A DNA stretch of 64,000 bases. Origin: Streptomyces californicus (GTDB lineage Bacteria; Actinomycetota; Actinomycetes; Streptomycetales; Streptomycetaceae). A model generated the notes under the pieces. The model did no database searches. It saw only the letters and a list, made by a program, of their open reading frames with translations, and was not told the DNA's origin. The DNA lies in NCBI RefSeq assembly GCF_000717645.1, contig NZ_JNZZ01000022.1, positions 1 through 64,000 on the forward strand. The letters run 5' to 3'. The position numbers and the translations under genes are program-made. This document shows positions 1 through 14,178 of this stretch, piece after piece (position 1 is the first letter of the stretch; each line of letters opens with the position of its first letter).

Positions 1-42
1 ACTGCAGGGGGGACCCTGTGGGAGAGTAGGACGCCGCCGAAC
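1..42 (+). rRNA. rrf: 5S ribosomal RNA, 3' end (partial)
   Basis: The first 42 bases match the conserved 3' third of actinobacterial 5S rRNA: a GGGGGGACCC helix strand, GGGAGAGTAGG and the terminal CGCCGCCGAAC. A T-run and a perfect hairpin follow at once. The rest of the gene, and presumably the whole rRNA operon, lies left of the window. Confidence 0.9.
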
Positions 43-54
43 AATTTTTCCGGG

Positions 55-84
55 AAAGCCCCGTGCCTTGTGGCACGGGGCTTT
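55..84 (+). terminator. rRNA operon terminator
   Basis: A perfect 13-bp stem (55-67 with 72-84) closes a TTGT loop and ends in TTT, with a T-run also just upstream. It is the expected intrinsic terminator after 5S rRNA. Bases 85-262 after it show no gene. Confidence 0.9.
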
Positions 85-262
85 TCTGCGTTCACCGCCA
101 GATTCGTCCGTAGCCGGCCCGGTGGGGCGGGCGGCCTCCGCGGAAGGCGGCTCCAGCCTCCATCGTTCGCAGGACGTGCACCGGCGATCCAGGCGGTGAA
201 CCGGCTCCGCAGAGGGCCGGTGCGGAGCCGCTCGCAGGCCGCCCGACCTGGCAGGACACGGA

Positions 263-292
263 TTAGGAGCAATCCCGGATCCCGTGTATGGT
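263..292 (+). promoter_or_regulatory. probable promoter of tRNA-Thr
   Basis: TTAGGA (263-268) and TATGGT (287-292) are separated by 18 bases, about 27 bases before the mature tRNA. They resemble -35 and -10 elements for the main sigma factor. A perfect 10-bp inverted repeat (296-305 with 310-319) lies between this element and the tRNA, in the presumed 5' leader. Confidence 0.5.
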
Positions 293-318
293 TTACCTCG
301 TTGCCGCAGGGCAACGAG

Positions 319-391
319 GCCCCAATAGCTCAGTCGGTAGAGCGTCTCCATGGTAAGGAGAAGGTCTGCGGTTCGATTCCGCATTGGGGCT
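319..391 (+). tRNA. tRNA-Thr (anticodon GGT)
   Basis: A complete cloverleaf can be folded. The acceptor stem GCCCCAA (319-325) pairs with TTGGGGC (384-390). The D arm is GCTC/GAGC, the anticodon stem TCTCC/GGAGA with loop ATGGTAA (350-356), and the T arm TGCGG-TTCGATT-CCGCA. The anticodon GGT reads ACC, so the tRNA is for threonine. The discriminator is T391 and CCA is not encoded. Confidence 0.95.
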
Positions 392-400
392 CAGAGAAAC

Positions 401-432
401 GAAAGGTCCCCGCCACACGGCGGGGGCCTTTC
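401..432. terminator. terminator after tRNA-Thr, probably bidirectional
   Basis: A 14-bp stem (401-414 with 419-432, one G-T pair) with a 4-base loop sits between the tRNA and the convergent phosphatase gene. It could end transcription from both sides. Confidence 0.8.
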
Positions 433-467
433 GCGTTCTGTGCGGCCGGATGCCCGGCCGGCGCGGG

Positions 468-3101
468 TCAGGACTGCTGGGGCTGGGGCTCGGGAATGCG
501 CATGGCCAGGATCGCCATGTCGTCCGAAGCGGGCTCGGCGGCGAAGCGCTCCACGGCCCGCAGGATGCGTGCGGCGACCGCTCCGGCTGTCAGGCCCGTA
601 CAGGTCGACAGCACCTCGGCGAGGCCGTCGTCGCCCAGCATGCGGCTTCCCTCACGGCGTTCGGTGATGCCGTCCGTGACGCAGAGGAGGACGTCGCCCG
701 GATCGAGGACGACCTCCTCCGCGTACAGCTCCAGGTCGTCGATGACGCCGAGGAGCGGCTGCGGCTCGGCGGCCGGTACGACCGAGCCGTCCTGGCGCAG
801 CCGCAGTGGCAGCGGATGGCCGGCGCAGACGACCTTCAGGAGGGCGCTGCCGTCCTCCCGGGGCCACAGCTCGCCGTACAGCAGGGTCAGGAAGCGGCTG
901 CGGGCGCCCTCGTCGAGGATCGCCGCGTTCAGCCGCTCCAGGACGGCGGGGCCGCCGAACCCCTCGCGGGCCAGGAGGCGCAGCGCGTGGCGGGCCAGCC
1001 CGGTGACGGCCGCCGCCTCGGGACCCGTACCGCAGACGTCGCCGATGGCGAAGCCGTACGCGCCGTCGCTGATCGGGAAGACGTCGTAGAAGTCGCCGCC
1101 GACCTCGTTGCCCTCGCCCGCCGCGCGGTAGATGACCTCGATCTCGACGTTCGGCACATCGGGGAGACCCGGCGGCAGGAGGCTGCGCTGGAGGGACTGG
1201 CTGATCGCCGTGCGCTCCGAGTACAGGCGGGCGTTGTCCAGGGCCAGAGCGGCCCGGCGGGACAGGTCCTCGGCCAGCTCCAGGATCTCCTGGCGGAAGT
1301 GGTCGTCCGAGGGCTTCCCGAGCGTCAGCATGCCGATCACGCGGTTGCGGGCGACCAGCGGCAGGACCACGGTCTCACCGCCGACCGCCTGAGCCGTGGC
1401 GAGCGTGGTCCGGGTCGCCGTGCTCATGCTGAGCGGGGCGTCGGCGGCCAGAGCACGCGTCGACGTGGACACCGCCGCGCGGTGCCCCGCCTCCGCCGGC
1501 GCGGACCAGACACGAGCGCCCGGGGTCGGCACCGGATCCGGCGGGGAGATCTTCGACAGGAGGGCCTTGAGCCCGTCGATGAGGTCCTCGTCCTCGTGGA
1601 GCACGTACGAGAGGTACGGGTCCGAGGACTGGTCCGCGATCGTGTACACGGCGCACCAGGTGGCCAGGGTCGGGACCGTCATCTGTGCCATGAGGGCCAG
1701 TGTCTGGTCCCGGTCGAGCGTGCCGGCCAGCAGGTCGGACGCCTCGACGAGGAAGGACAGGGAACCGCGGCGCAGCCGTTCCAGCTCGCCGAGGCGGGCG
1801 GACTCCACCGCGAGCGCGATGCGGTCCGCGGCGAACTGGAGACGCAGGGCCTCCTCGTTGGAGTAGCGGCCGGCGTTCTCCGCCGCGACGCCGAGCGAGC
1901 CCGTGAGCCTTCCCTCGACCTTCAGCGGGACCGTGACGACCGAGCGCATCCCCGTGTCGGTGAGCAGCGGGACGGCGCCGGGAACGGCGGTCAGGTCCTC
2001 GTGCACCGCGGGCATCCGGGCGGAGCCGTAGCGCCCCGTGCCGGCCTCCACGGGGACCCGGGCGAACCGCTGGCGGGCCGAGGGGAGGCCCGTCGTCGCG
2101 CGGACCTCCAGCTCCGTCTCGTCGTCCGTGGCGAGCAGGAGGAAGGCGGCGTCCGCGTCGAGCATGTCCCGGGCCCGCTCCACCGTCCGCTGCAGGAGGC
2201 CGTCCAGGTCGTCGGGGGCGGGAGAGCCGATGAAGACCTCGAACGGGTCCGCCGTGCGGTTGTCGGAGGAGACGTCGGAGACCGGCGCGCGGACCGGGCT
2301 CTGGAGGACGGCGCGCTCGTCGTCGCGGACGAGCAGGCAGACCGTCGACGGGTCGCCGTCGTTGTCGCGGACCCGCAGGTGCGAGGCGTACACGGGGATG
2401 GTCCGGCCGTCGGCGCCGCGGATCCCGTAGCTGCCCTCCCAGCGGGAGAGCTGGAGGGCGTCGGCGATGCCCGTACTGGTGCCCGGGGTGTGCGGCCAGG
2501 CCACGAAGTCGGTGAACTGCTTGCCGGCGACCTGCTCCGCGGTGTGCCCGAACACGTGCGCCGCGTCTTCGTTCCAGGCGCTGATCGCGCCCGTGCTGTC
2601 GATCTGGACGACGGCGACCCGGACCCGCTGGTCGGTCACGGGGAGCAGCGAGGTCGGCAGGACCGGGCCCGCCGAGCGGATCCCCACCGGACGGTCGGGC
2701 AGGTCCAGCTGGAACCAGACGTGCTTGCGGGTGGGGCTGTACTCGACACCCCAGCGGGAGGCCAGGGCCGCACAGAGGAGCAGCCCGCGGCCGTTCTCAC
2801 GGTCGGGGCTGCCGAAGTCGATGCCGCTGCTCTGGAGCGGCACCTCGCGTTCCGGATAGTGGTCGGCGACCTCGACGCGGACGCCCTCCGCGCTGCGCAG
2901 GCACAGCACGTCGGCCGCGGTGCCGGCGTGGATGACGGCGTTGGTCACGAGCTCACTGGTGAGAACGACGGCGTCGTCGACGACATCGTTGTACCCCCAC
3001 CCCTGGAGCGTGTCCCGGACAAAGGCGCGGGCGGTCGCGACAGAGCGCCCGACCGGTTCGAACGTGGCGGCCGCGCGCGCGGTGATCACAGCACTCCCCA
3101 T
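468..3101 (-). CDS. SpoIIE/PP2C-type serine phosphatase with anti-sigma-like ATPase, PAS and GAF domains
   Basis: The product has 877 aa. Its N-terminal ~130 residues look like a HATPase fold of the anti-sigma kinase type (ELVTNAV, then NGRGLLL). A PAS-like domain follows at about 150-265, two GAF-like regions lie between about 300 and 640, and a C-terminal PPM/SpoIIE phosphatase has GGDFYDVF, GDVCGTG, a TDGI segment and SDDMAIL. Such multidomain proteins typically act in partner-switching by dephosphorylating anti-anti-sigma factors; the target here is unknown. The ATG at 3101 was chosen because it begins the ATPase fold; a longer frame reaches 3215. It is divergent from osaA and probably corresponds to SCO5747. 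No transmembrane segment is seen, so it should be cytoplasmic. Confidence 0.9.
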   Translation of the reverse strand: MGSAVITARAAATFEPVGRSVATARAFVRDTLQGWGYNDVVDDAVVLTSELVTNAVIHAGTAADVLCLRSAEGVRVEVADHYPEREVPLQSSGIDFGSPDRENGRGLLLCAALASRWGVEYSPTRKHVWFQLDLPDRPVGIRSAGPVLPTSLLPVTDQRVRVAVVQIDSTGAISAWNEDAAHVFGHTAEQVAGKQFTDFVAWPHTPGTSTGIADALQLSRWEGSYGIRGADGRTIPVYASHLRVRDNDGDPSTVCLLVRDDERAVLQSPVRAPVSDVSSDNRTADPFEVFIGSPAPDDLDGLLQRTVERARDMLDADAAFLLLATDDETELEVRATTGLPSARQRFARVPVEAGTGRYGSARMPAVHEDLTAVPGAVPLLTDTGMRSVVTVPLKVEGRLTGSLGVAAENAGRYSNEEALRLQFAADRIALAVESARLGELERLRRGSLSFLVEASDLLAGTLDRDQTLALMAQMTVPTLATWCAVYTIADQSSDPYLSYVLHEDEDLIDGLKALLSKISPPDPVPTPGARVWSAPAEAGHRAAVSTSTRALAADAPLSMSTATRTTLATAQAVGGETVVLPLVARNRVIGMLTLGKPSDDHFRQEILELAEDLSRRAALALDNARLYSERTAISQSLQRSLLPPGLPDVPNVEIEVIYRAAGEGNEVGGDFYDVFPISDGAYGFAIGDVCGTGPEAAAVTGLARHALRLLAREGFGGPAVLERLNAAILDEGARSRFLTLLYGELWPREDGSALLKVVCAGHPLPLRLRQDGSVVPAAEPQPLLGVIDDLELYAEEVVLDPGDVLLCVTDGITERREGSRMLGDDGLAEVLSTCTGLTAGAVAARILRAVERFAAEPASDDMAILAMRIPEPQPQQS

Positions 3102-3444
3102 ATGGTGTCTCGTCGCTTCCCCGAGTCCTGTGCCCGTTTCTCGCCGCTTCGACTCGCCTGCCAGGCTAGACCTTCGGCAAAGGCGCCGGACACGCGAGGG
3201 CTGAGTTCGGGACAAGTCGCCCCGGCGGTGGTGCGCGGGCGCACAAGTATGGACCCCCGGCGCAGGGGATGGGGCTCAACAGGGACAGTTGGTCCGGCGA
3301 CCGGTTCCGGCCTGGTACGTTGCAATGATTTGACGTCCGCCCGGCTGCCCGTTGACGGTGTGCGGTGGCGGTGAGCCAAAGTGGAACTGGGCAGGCTTGT
3401 GAAAAGGCCCGGGTGAAACGGTCAACCCCTGCGGGAGGGACACG
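3102..3444. other. divergent intergenic region, phosphatase / osaA
   Basis: These 343 bases separate two divergent regulatory genes and must hold both promoters. TTGACG-like hexamers occur on the plus strand around 3330 and 3352, but no convincing paired -10 was found. No gene was recognised. The osaA ribosome binding site GGGAGGGA lies at 3433-3440. Confidence 0.6.
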
Positions 3445-8952
<5,508 letters not shown>

Positions 8953-9196
8953 TCGAAGGTTGAACGAGTTGGCGTGAGTTGATGATCGACCGTGCGCGAA
9001 CGGGTGTGAACCCGCTGCATTCGGGGAACCTTCTGGTCTCCCACCGCGTTTGCGGTATGTGCACGGTGACATCGCGGTGACAGGGTGTGGTGACGGGCGG
9101 GGTGCGGCTACCATGACCGGCACAAGGGCGGACGGCGTAAGGGAGTCGTCCCCCGGGGCGGCACCCGGCGTATTTCCGGGGCGAGGAGGACGGGCC

Positions 9197-9601
9197 ATGG
9201 TGCAGAAGGCCAAGATCCTCCTGGTCGATGACCGGCCGGAGAATCTGCTGGCGCTGGAGGCCATCCTCTCTGCGCTCGATCAGACACTGGTCCGGGCATC
9301 GTCAGGGGAGGAGGCGCTCAAAGCGCTGCTCACGGACGATTTCGCGGTCATTCTGCTGGACGTCCAGATGCCGGGCATGGACGGTTTCGAGACCGCCGCG
9401 CACATCAAGCGGCGGGAGCGGACCCGGGACATCCCGATCATCTTCCTCACCGCGATCAACCACGGTCCGCACCACACCTTCCGCGGATACGCGGCGGGAG
9501 CGGTGGACTACATCTCGAAGCCGTTCGACCCGTGGGTGCTCCGCGCCAAGGTCTCGGTCTTCGTCGAGCTGTACATGAAGAACTGCAAGCTCCGCGAGTA
9601 G
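9197..9601 (+). CDS. osaB: response regulator OsaB, receiver domain, ended by in-frame TAG
   Basis: As written the frame gives 134 aa, essentially one receiver domain: ILLVDDRPENLLALEAIL, phospho-acceptor in LLDVQMPGMDG, and DYISKPFDPWVLRAKV. The ATG at 9197 follows GAGGAGG (9183-9189). The frame stops at TAG 9599-9601 right after NCKLRE, but the same frame then stays open for another 92 codons with a coiled-coil-like sequence. From memory, OsaB of other streptomycetes continues here with a Gln codon, so a CAG to TAG change (or sequencing error) is likely. OsaB is the orphan partner of OsaA in osmotic control of development. It has no DNA-binding domain, so the lost C-terminus may be its output segment. 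Confidence 0.85.
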   Translation: MVQKAKILLVDDRPENLLALEAILSALDQTLVRASSGEEALKALLTDDFAVILLDVQMPGMDGFETAAHIKRRERTRDIPIIFLTAINHGPHHTFRGYAAGAVDYISKPFDPWVLRAKVSVFVELYMKNCKLRE

Positions 9602-9880
9602 GCCGCGCTGCTGCGGCTGCAGTTGGAGGGCGACGGCCAGGCGGGAAGCCGGCACGAGCGGGAGCCGGCCGGTCTGCTGGCCGAGCTCTCGGCGCGGCTG
9701 GCCGCCGTCGAGGAACAGGCCGAGGCGCTCTCCAAACAGCTCGACGACGAGTCCGCGGACGCCGCGGCCGTCGCCACCGCCGCCCATCTGGAGCGCAAGC
9801 TGACCGGGCTGCGCCGCGCGCTCGACGCGTTGGAGCCGGGGACCGGCGGAGGCGCGAGCGTGCTGCCCGCCCCGAGCTGA
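9602..9880 (+). pseudogene. osaB: 3' part of osaB downstream of the TAG (in frame)
   Basis: This is the same reading frame as 9197, open for 92 codons after the TAG and ended by TGA at 9878-9880. The translation AALLRLQLEG... through EEQAEALSKQLDDESADAAA... is rich in Ala, Leu and Glu with heptad character, as expected of a coiled coil. A TTG at 9623 could in theory start an 85-aa product, but no ribosome binding site is evident there. Read-through or repair of the TAG would give a 227-aa OsaB. Best read as the cut-off C-terminus of osaB rather than a gene of its own. Confidence 0.75.
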
Positions 9881-9965
9881 GTCGCAGCGATCCGGCAGGA
9901 CCGGCCCCGAGCCTCCCGGCAGCGTCGGTTTCCGAGTCCGCGACGCCCGCACGGGCCCGGCGCAG

Positions 9966-10003
9966 GGCCTCACGCACCCCGACTCCCGGTGACGCGTGGG
10001 GCC
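9966..10003 (+). terminator. hairpin downstream of osaB
   Basis: A 10-bp stem with one G-T pair (9966-9975 with 9994-10003) and an 18-base loop is followed by TT. It lies between the osaB frame and ftsK. There is no long T-run, which is usual for Streptomyces. Confidence 0.5.
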
Positions 10004-10108
10004 TTCCGCGTGAGCCGACGTCAGTTCCCCGCCCCGTGAAGGCGACACGGACGGGTGAACCAGCGGCCGAACGTGTTCACGAGGGGCGACAGCGGTAACC
10101 TCGGCACC

Positions 10109-12880
10109 ATGGCCTCACGTACGTCCGGCAAGGGTTCCCAGGGCACGGCGGGCACCACAAAGCGCGTCGGCCGTACCACGGGGCCGGCGAAGAAAGCCGC
10201 GCCCGCGAAGAAGGTCGCAGCCAAGAAGGCGGTGGCCCCCGCGAAGAAGGCGGCGGCCAGGAAGCCCGCGCCCAAACCCGCGCCCTCGCCCACCGGCGGC
10301 CTCTACCGCCTGGTGCGGGCGGTCTGGCTCGGGACGGCGCACGGCGTCGGCGCGGTGTTCCGTTCGATAGGGCGTGGAGCCAAGGGGCTTGACCCAGCCC
10401 ACCGCAAGGACGGCCTCGCGCTGCTGCTGCTCGGCCTGGCGCTGGTCGTCGCCGCCGGCACCTGGTCCAACCTCCAGGGCCCGGTCGGCGACCTGGTCGA
10501 GATGCTGGTCACCGGGGCCTTCGGGCGGCTCGATCTGCTCGCGCCGATACTGCTGGGCGCGATGGCGGTCCGTCTGATCCTCTATCCGGAGCGGCCGGAC
10601 GCCAACGGCCGTATCGTCATCGGGCTGTCCGCCCTCGTCATCGGCGTCCTCGGCCAGGTGCACATCGCCTGCGGCTCGCCGGGCCGCGACGCCGGCACCG
10701 AGGCGATGCAGGATGCGGGCGGTCTGATCGGGTGGGCCACCTCGAAGCCGCTGATCTTCATGATGGGCGAGGTCCTCGCCGTACCGCTGCTGGTGCTGCT
10801 GACCGTGTTCGGGCTCCTGGTCGTCACCGCCACCCCGGTCAACGCCATCCCGCAGCGGCTCCGCCAACTCGGCGTCCGTCTCGGAATCGTCGAACCGTCC
10901 CCCGAGGACGTCGAGGGGTACGAGGGCGACGACGAGCGCTACGACGAGCAGTGGCGCGACGCCCTGCCCGAGGGCCCCCGCCGGCGCGGGACCCGGCGCA
11001 CCGACGCCGGACCCGACCACGACCGGGCCGAGGAGGAGGCGCTCACCAAGCGCCGCCGGCCCCGCCGTCCCTCCGCCCAGCCCGCGATGAACCGGCCGCT
11101 GGACGCGGTGGACGTCGCGGCCGCCGCCGCTGCCGCGCTCGACGGGGCCGTGCTCAACGGCATGCCGCCCTCGCCGGTCGTCGCGGATCTGACGCAGGGA
11201 GTCTCGCCGGACCGGGAACGCACCGGTACGCCTGTTCCCGGAGCCCGCGGGGCCGAGCAGCGGGAGGAGCGCCCGAAGCCCGGCGTCCGCAGGACCGCCC
11301 CCGCCGCCGAGGGCGCCGAGGAGCGGTCCGGCGGTGTGCCCGACCTGACCAAGCCCGCCCCCGAATCCTCACCCGGGCTGCCCGCCCGCGCCGAACAGCT
11401 CCAGCTCTCCGGCGACATCACCTACTCCCTGCCCTCGCTCGACCTGCTGGAGCGCGGCGGCCCCGGCAAGACCCGCAGCGCCGCCAACGACCTGGTGGTC
11501 GAGTCGCTGACCACCGTCTTCACCGAGTTCAAGGTGGACGCCGCCGTCACCGGCTTCACCCGGGGGCCGACGGTCACCCGGTACGAGGTGGAGCTCGGCC
11601 CCGCCGTCAAGGTCGAGAAGATCACCGCGCTGACCAAGAACATCGCCTACGCGGTGGCCAGTCCCGACGTGCGGATCATCTCCCCGATCCCCGGCAAGTC
11701 GGCGGTCGGCATCGAGATCCCCAACAGCGACCGGGAGATGGTCAACCTCGGCGATGTGCTGCGCCTGGCCGAGGACGACGACCCGATGATGGTGGCCTTC
11801 GGCAAGGACGTCGAGGGCGGCTACGTCATGCACAGCCTGGCCAAGATGCCCCACATGCTGGTGGCCGGCGCCACCGGCTCCGGAAAATCGTCCTGCATCA
11901 ACTGCCTGATCACCTCGGTCATGGTGCGGGCCACCCCCGAGGACGTGCGGATGGTCCTCGTCGACCCCAAGCGCGTCGAGCTGACCGCGTACGAGGGCAT
12001 CCCTCACCTCATCACCCCGATCATCACCAACCCCAAGAAGGCCGCCGAAGCGCTCCAGTGGGTGGTCCGCGAGATGGACCTGCGCTACGACGACCTGGCC
12101 AACTTCGGCTACCGGCACATCGACGACTTCAACAAGGCGGTGCGCGAGGGCAAGCTCAAACTGCCCGAGGGCAGCGAGCGCGAGCTGTCCCCGTACCCGT
12201 ACCTGCTGGTGATCGTCGACGAGCTGGCCGACCTGATGATGGTGGCCCCGCGTGACGTCGAGGACTCCATCGTCCGCATCACCCAGCTGGCCCGTGCGGC
12301 CGGCATCCACCTGGTGCTCGCCACCCAGCGCCCCTCGGTCGACGTGGTGACCGGCCTGATCAAGGCCAACGTGCCCTCCCGGCTCGCCTTCGCCACCTCC
12401 TCCCTCGCCGACAGCCGCGTCATCCTCGACCAGCCCGGCGCGGAGAAGCTCATCGGCAAGGGCGACGGGCTGTTCCTCCCGATGGGCGCCAACAAGCCGA
12501 CCCGTATGCAGGGAGCGTTCGTCACCGAGGACGAGGTCGCAGCCGTCGTCCAGCACTGCAAGGACCAGATGGCCCCGGTCTTCCGGGACGACGTCGTCGT
12601 CGGCACGAAGCAGAAGAAGGAGATCGACGAGGACATCGGCGACGACCTGGACCTGCTCTGCCAGGCCGCCGAACTGGTCGTCTCCACCCAGTTCGGATCG
12701 ACCTCGATGCTCCAGCGCAAGCTCCGGGTCGGTTTCGCGAAGGCCGGGCGGCTGATGGACCTCATGGAGTCCCGCTCCATCGTCGGACCGAGCGAGGGCT
12801 CCAAAGCCCGCGACGTCCTCGTGAAACCCGACGAGCTCGACGGGGTGTTGGCCGTCATCCGCGGGGAATCCGCCCCGTAA
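10109..12880 (+). CDS. ftsK: DNA translocase FtsK (SpoIIIE family)
   Basis: The product has 923 aa. A Lys/Ala/Pro-rich N-terminus (KKAAPAKK-type repeats to about residue 60) precedes a block of hydrophobic segments (about 105-260), a variable acidic and Ala/Pro-rich linker, and a motor domain with Walker A GATGSGKSS near residue 588 and Walker B LLVIVDELADLM near 700. A C-terminal winged-helix gamma domain (SMLQRKLRVGFAKAGRLMDL) would read FtsK-orienting sequences. It pumps double-stranded DNA through septa at cell division; in Streptomyces it acts in sporulation septa. The start was taken at ATG 10109; a GTG at 10055 is in frame, but its extra 18 residues are not family-like. Confidence 0.93.
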   Translation: MASRTSGKGSQGTAGTTKRVGRTTGPAKKAAPAKKVAAKKAVAPAKKAAARKPAPKPAPSPTGGLYRLVRAVWLGTAHGVGAVFRSIGRGAKGLDPAHRKDGLALLLLGLALVVAAGTWSNLQGPVGDLVEMLVTGAFGRLDLLAPILLGAMAVRLILYPERPDANGRIVIGLSALVIGVLGQVHIACGSPGRDAGTEAMQDAGGLIGWATSKPLIFMMGEVLAVPLLVLLTVFGLLVVTATPVNAIPQRLRQLGVRLGIVEPSPEDVEGYEGDDERYDEQWRDALPEGPRRRGTRRTDAGPDHDRAEEEALTKRRRPRRPSAQPAMNRPLDAVDVAAAAAAALDGAVLNGMPPSPVVADLTQGVSPDRERTGTPVPGARGAEQREERPKPGVRRTAPAAEGAEERSGGVPDLTKPAPESSPGLPARAEQLQLSGDITYSLPSLDLLERGGPGKTRSAANDLVVESLTTVFTEFKVDAAVTGFTRGPTVTRYEVELGPAVKVEKITALTKNIAYAVASPDVRIISPIPGKSAVGIEIPNSDREMVNLGDVLRLAEDDDPMMVAFGKDVEGGYVMHSLAKMPHMLVAGATGSGKSSCINCLITSVMVRATPEDVRMVLVDPKRVELTAYEGIPHLITPIITNPKKAAEALQWVVREMDLRYDDLANFGYRHIDDFNKAVREGKLKLPEGSERELSPYPYLLVIVDELADLMMVAPRDVEDSIVRITQLARAAGIHLVLATQRPSVDVVTGLIKANVPSRLAFATSSLADSRVILDQPGAEKLIGKGDGLFLPMGANKPTRMQGAFVTEDEVAAVVQHCKDQMAPVFRDDVVVGTKQKKEIDEDIGDDLDLLCQAAELVVSTQFGSTSMLQRKLRVGFAKAGRLMDLMESRSIVGPSEGSKARDVLVKPDELDGVLAVIRGESAP

Positions 12881-13200
12881 CGCAATCCGCTCCGTAAAGG
12901 TTTTGTGGGCAACCGTTTCGTACGGCCGTACGTCCAGTTGAAGGGAGGGACACCACCGTGCCCCTCCCCGCAGTCCACACCGTTCCCACCCCGCTCGTCC
13001 CCCACCCCCGTTCGGCCCACTACCGGTTGCCCAGTCCTCGATCGGGGCCGTGCTCCGCAGCCGCTCCACCCCGGAGCCGGAGGCGGGGCCGACCGGCGAA
13101 CCCGATGGCGTACAAAGTCGTCCCGCCCGGTTGCCCCTCCCTTTCGTACCCCCCCTAGACTGAACACCCAGCAGGTGGCTCACGCTCGAAAGGCGCCCCC
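12881..13200. other. intergenic region ftsK / RodZ-like gene
   Basis: These 320 bases contain no supported gene. They hold a GTACGGCCGTAC palindrome near 12918-12929 and the likely promoter of the next gene near 13131-13161. A 66-codon GTG frame at 12958 with a good ribosome binding site was considered and not called. Confidence 0.5.
13131..13161 (+). promoter_or_regulatory. possible promoter of the RodZ-like gene
   Basis: TTGCCC (13131-13136) and TAGACT (13156-13161) are spaced by 19 bases, about 40 bases before the GTG start. The -10 matches the Streptomyces consensus well; the -35 is weak. Confidence 0.4.
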
Positions 13201-14004
13201 GTGTCCATCGGCAACTCTCCCGAAGACGACCGGCCTTCGGTCGGTCGCGCCCTCCAGCAGGCTCGTATCGCCGCAGGTCTGACGGTCGAGGAAGTCAGCG
13301 CCTCGACCCGGGTGCGCATGCCCATCGTGCAGGCGATCGAGCAGGACGACTTCTCCCGCTGCGGCGGCGACGTCTACGCCCGCGGCCACATCCGCACGCT
13401 CGCCCGCGCCGTCGGCCTCGATCCGGAACCGCTGGTCGAGGAGTACGACGCCGACCACGGCGGGCGTCCGGCGCCGACTCCGGCGGTCCCGCTGTTCGAA
13501 GCGGAACGCATCCGCTCCGAACCCCGGCGGCCCAACTGGACCGCCGCCATGGTCGCGGCCATCGTCGCCGTCATCGGGTTCGTCGGCTTCACCCTCTTCA
13601 ACGGGGGCGAGGACGAACCCTCCACCACCGCCCAGGTCGCCGAGGGCTCCAAGCCCGACAAGACGGCGGCCAAGCCCACCGCGACCAAGCCCGCCGACAA
13701 GGAGCCCGTGCCCTCCGAGAGCGCCATCGCCGCGGCCCCCCGGGACAAGGTGACGGTCAAGCTCAGCGCCGACCGGGGCAAGAGCTGGATCTCGGCCAAG
13801 GACCACAACGGACGGCTGCTCTTCGACGGGCTGCTGCTCCAGGGCGAGTCCAAGACCTTCCAGGACAGCGAGCGCATCGACCTCGTCCTCGGCGACGCCG
13901 GGGCGATCGAGCTCTTCGTCAACGGCAAGCAGGTCCAGGACCGCTTCGGCCCCGGCCAGGTCGAACGTCTCTCCTACACCAAGGGCGACCCCGAGGCCGG
14001 CTGA
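13201..14004 (+). CDS. RodZ-like HTH membrane protein (helix-turn-helix plus DUF4115)
   Basis: The product has 267 aa. An N-terminal Xre/RodZ-type helix-turn-helix (residues about 10-80: VGRALQQARIAAGLTVEEVS) leads to a single transmembrane helix (about 115-133), then a Thr/Lys/Pro-rich linker and a C-terminal DUF4115-like beta domain (about 180-260). This is the RodZ layout, where the HTH faces the cytoskeleton rather than DNA. In actinomycetes the position beside ftsK and rimO is conserved, but the role is poorly defined. GTG start; upstream is only a weak AAAGG. Confidence 0.85.
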   Translation: MSIGNSPEDDRPSVGRALQQARIAAGLTVEEVSASTRVRMPIVQAIEQDDFSRCGGDVYARGHIRTLARAVGLDPEPLVEEYDADHGGRPAPTPAVPLFEAERIRSEPRRPNWTAAMVAAIVAVIGFVGFTLFNGGEDEPSTTAQVAEGSKPDKTAAKPTATKPADKEPVPSESAIAAAPRDKVTVKLSADRGKSWISAKDHNGRLLFDGLLLQGESKTFQDSERIDLVLGDAGAIELFVNGKQVQDRFGPGQVERLSYTKGDPEAG

Positions 14005-14037
14005 CCCGCCGTCCTCACCCCCTGTGAACGCCACGAC

Positions 14038-14064
14038 GGGCGTCCGGCCTCGCGCCGGGCGCCC
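14038..14064 (+). terminator. terminator after the RodZ-like gene
   Basis: An 11-bp stem with one G-T pair (14038-14048 with 14054-14064) and a 5-base loop is followed by TT. It lies 34 bases after the stop. Confidence 0.65.
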
Positions 14065-14178
14065 TTCGGCGTTCCCGGGGCGGCCCGGCGTCACTCCTCG
14101 TAGCCGCGGGGCGCTCGTGAGTGGGCTCGGCAACCCTGGACGGCAGGAGGTGCGCGGGGACGAAGTAGTCTTGAGTCC

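Noticed and set aside
12958..13158. A 66-codon GTG frame with a good ribosome binding site between ftsK and the RodZ-like gene
   Set aside because: Pro/Arg/Ser-rich without conserved pattern, and third-position GC falls off after the first 20 codons; not enough support.
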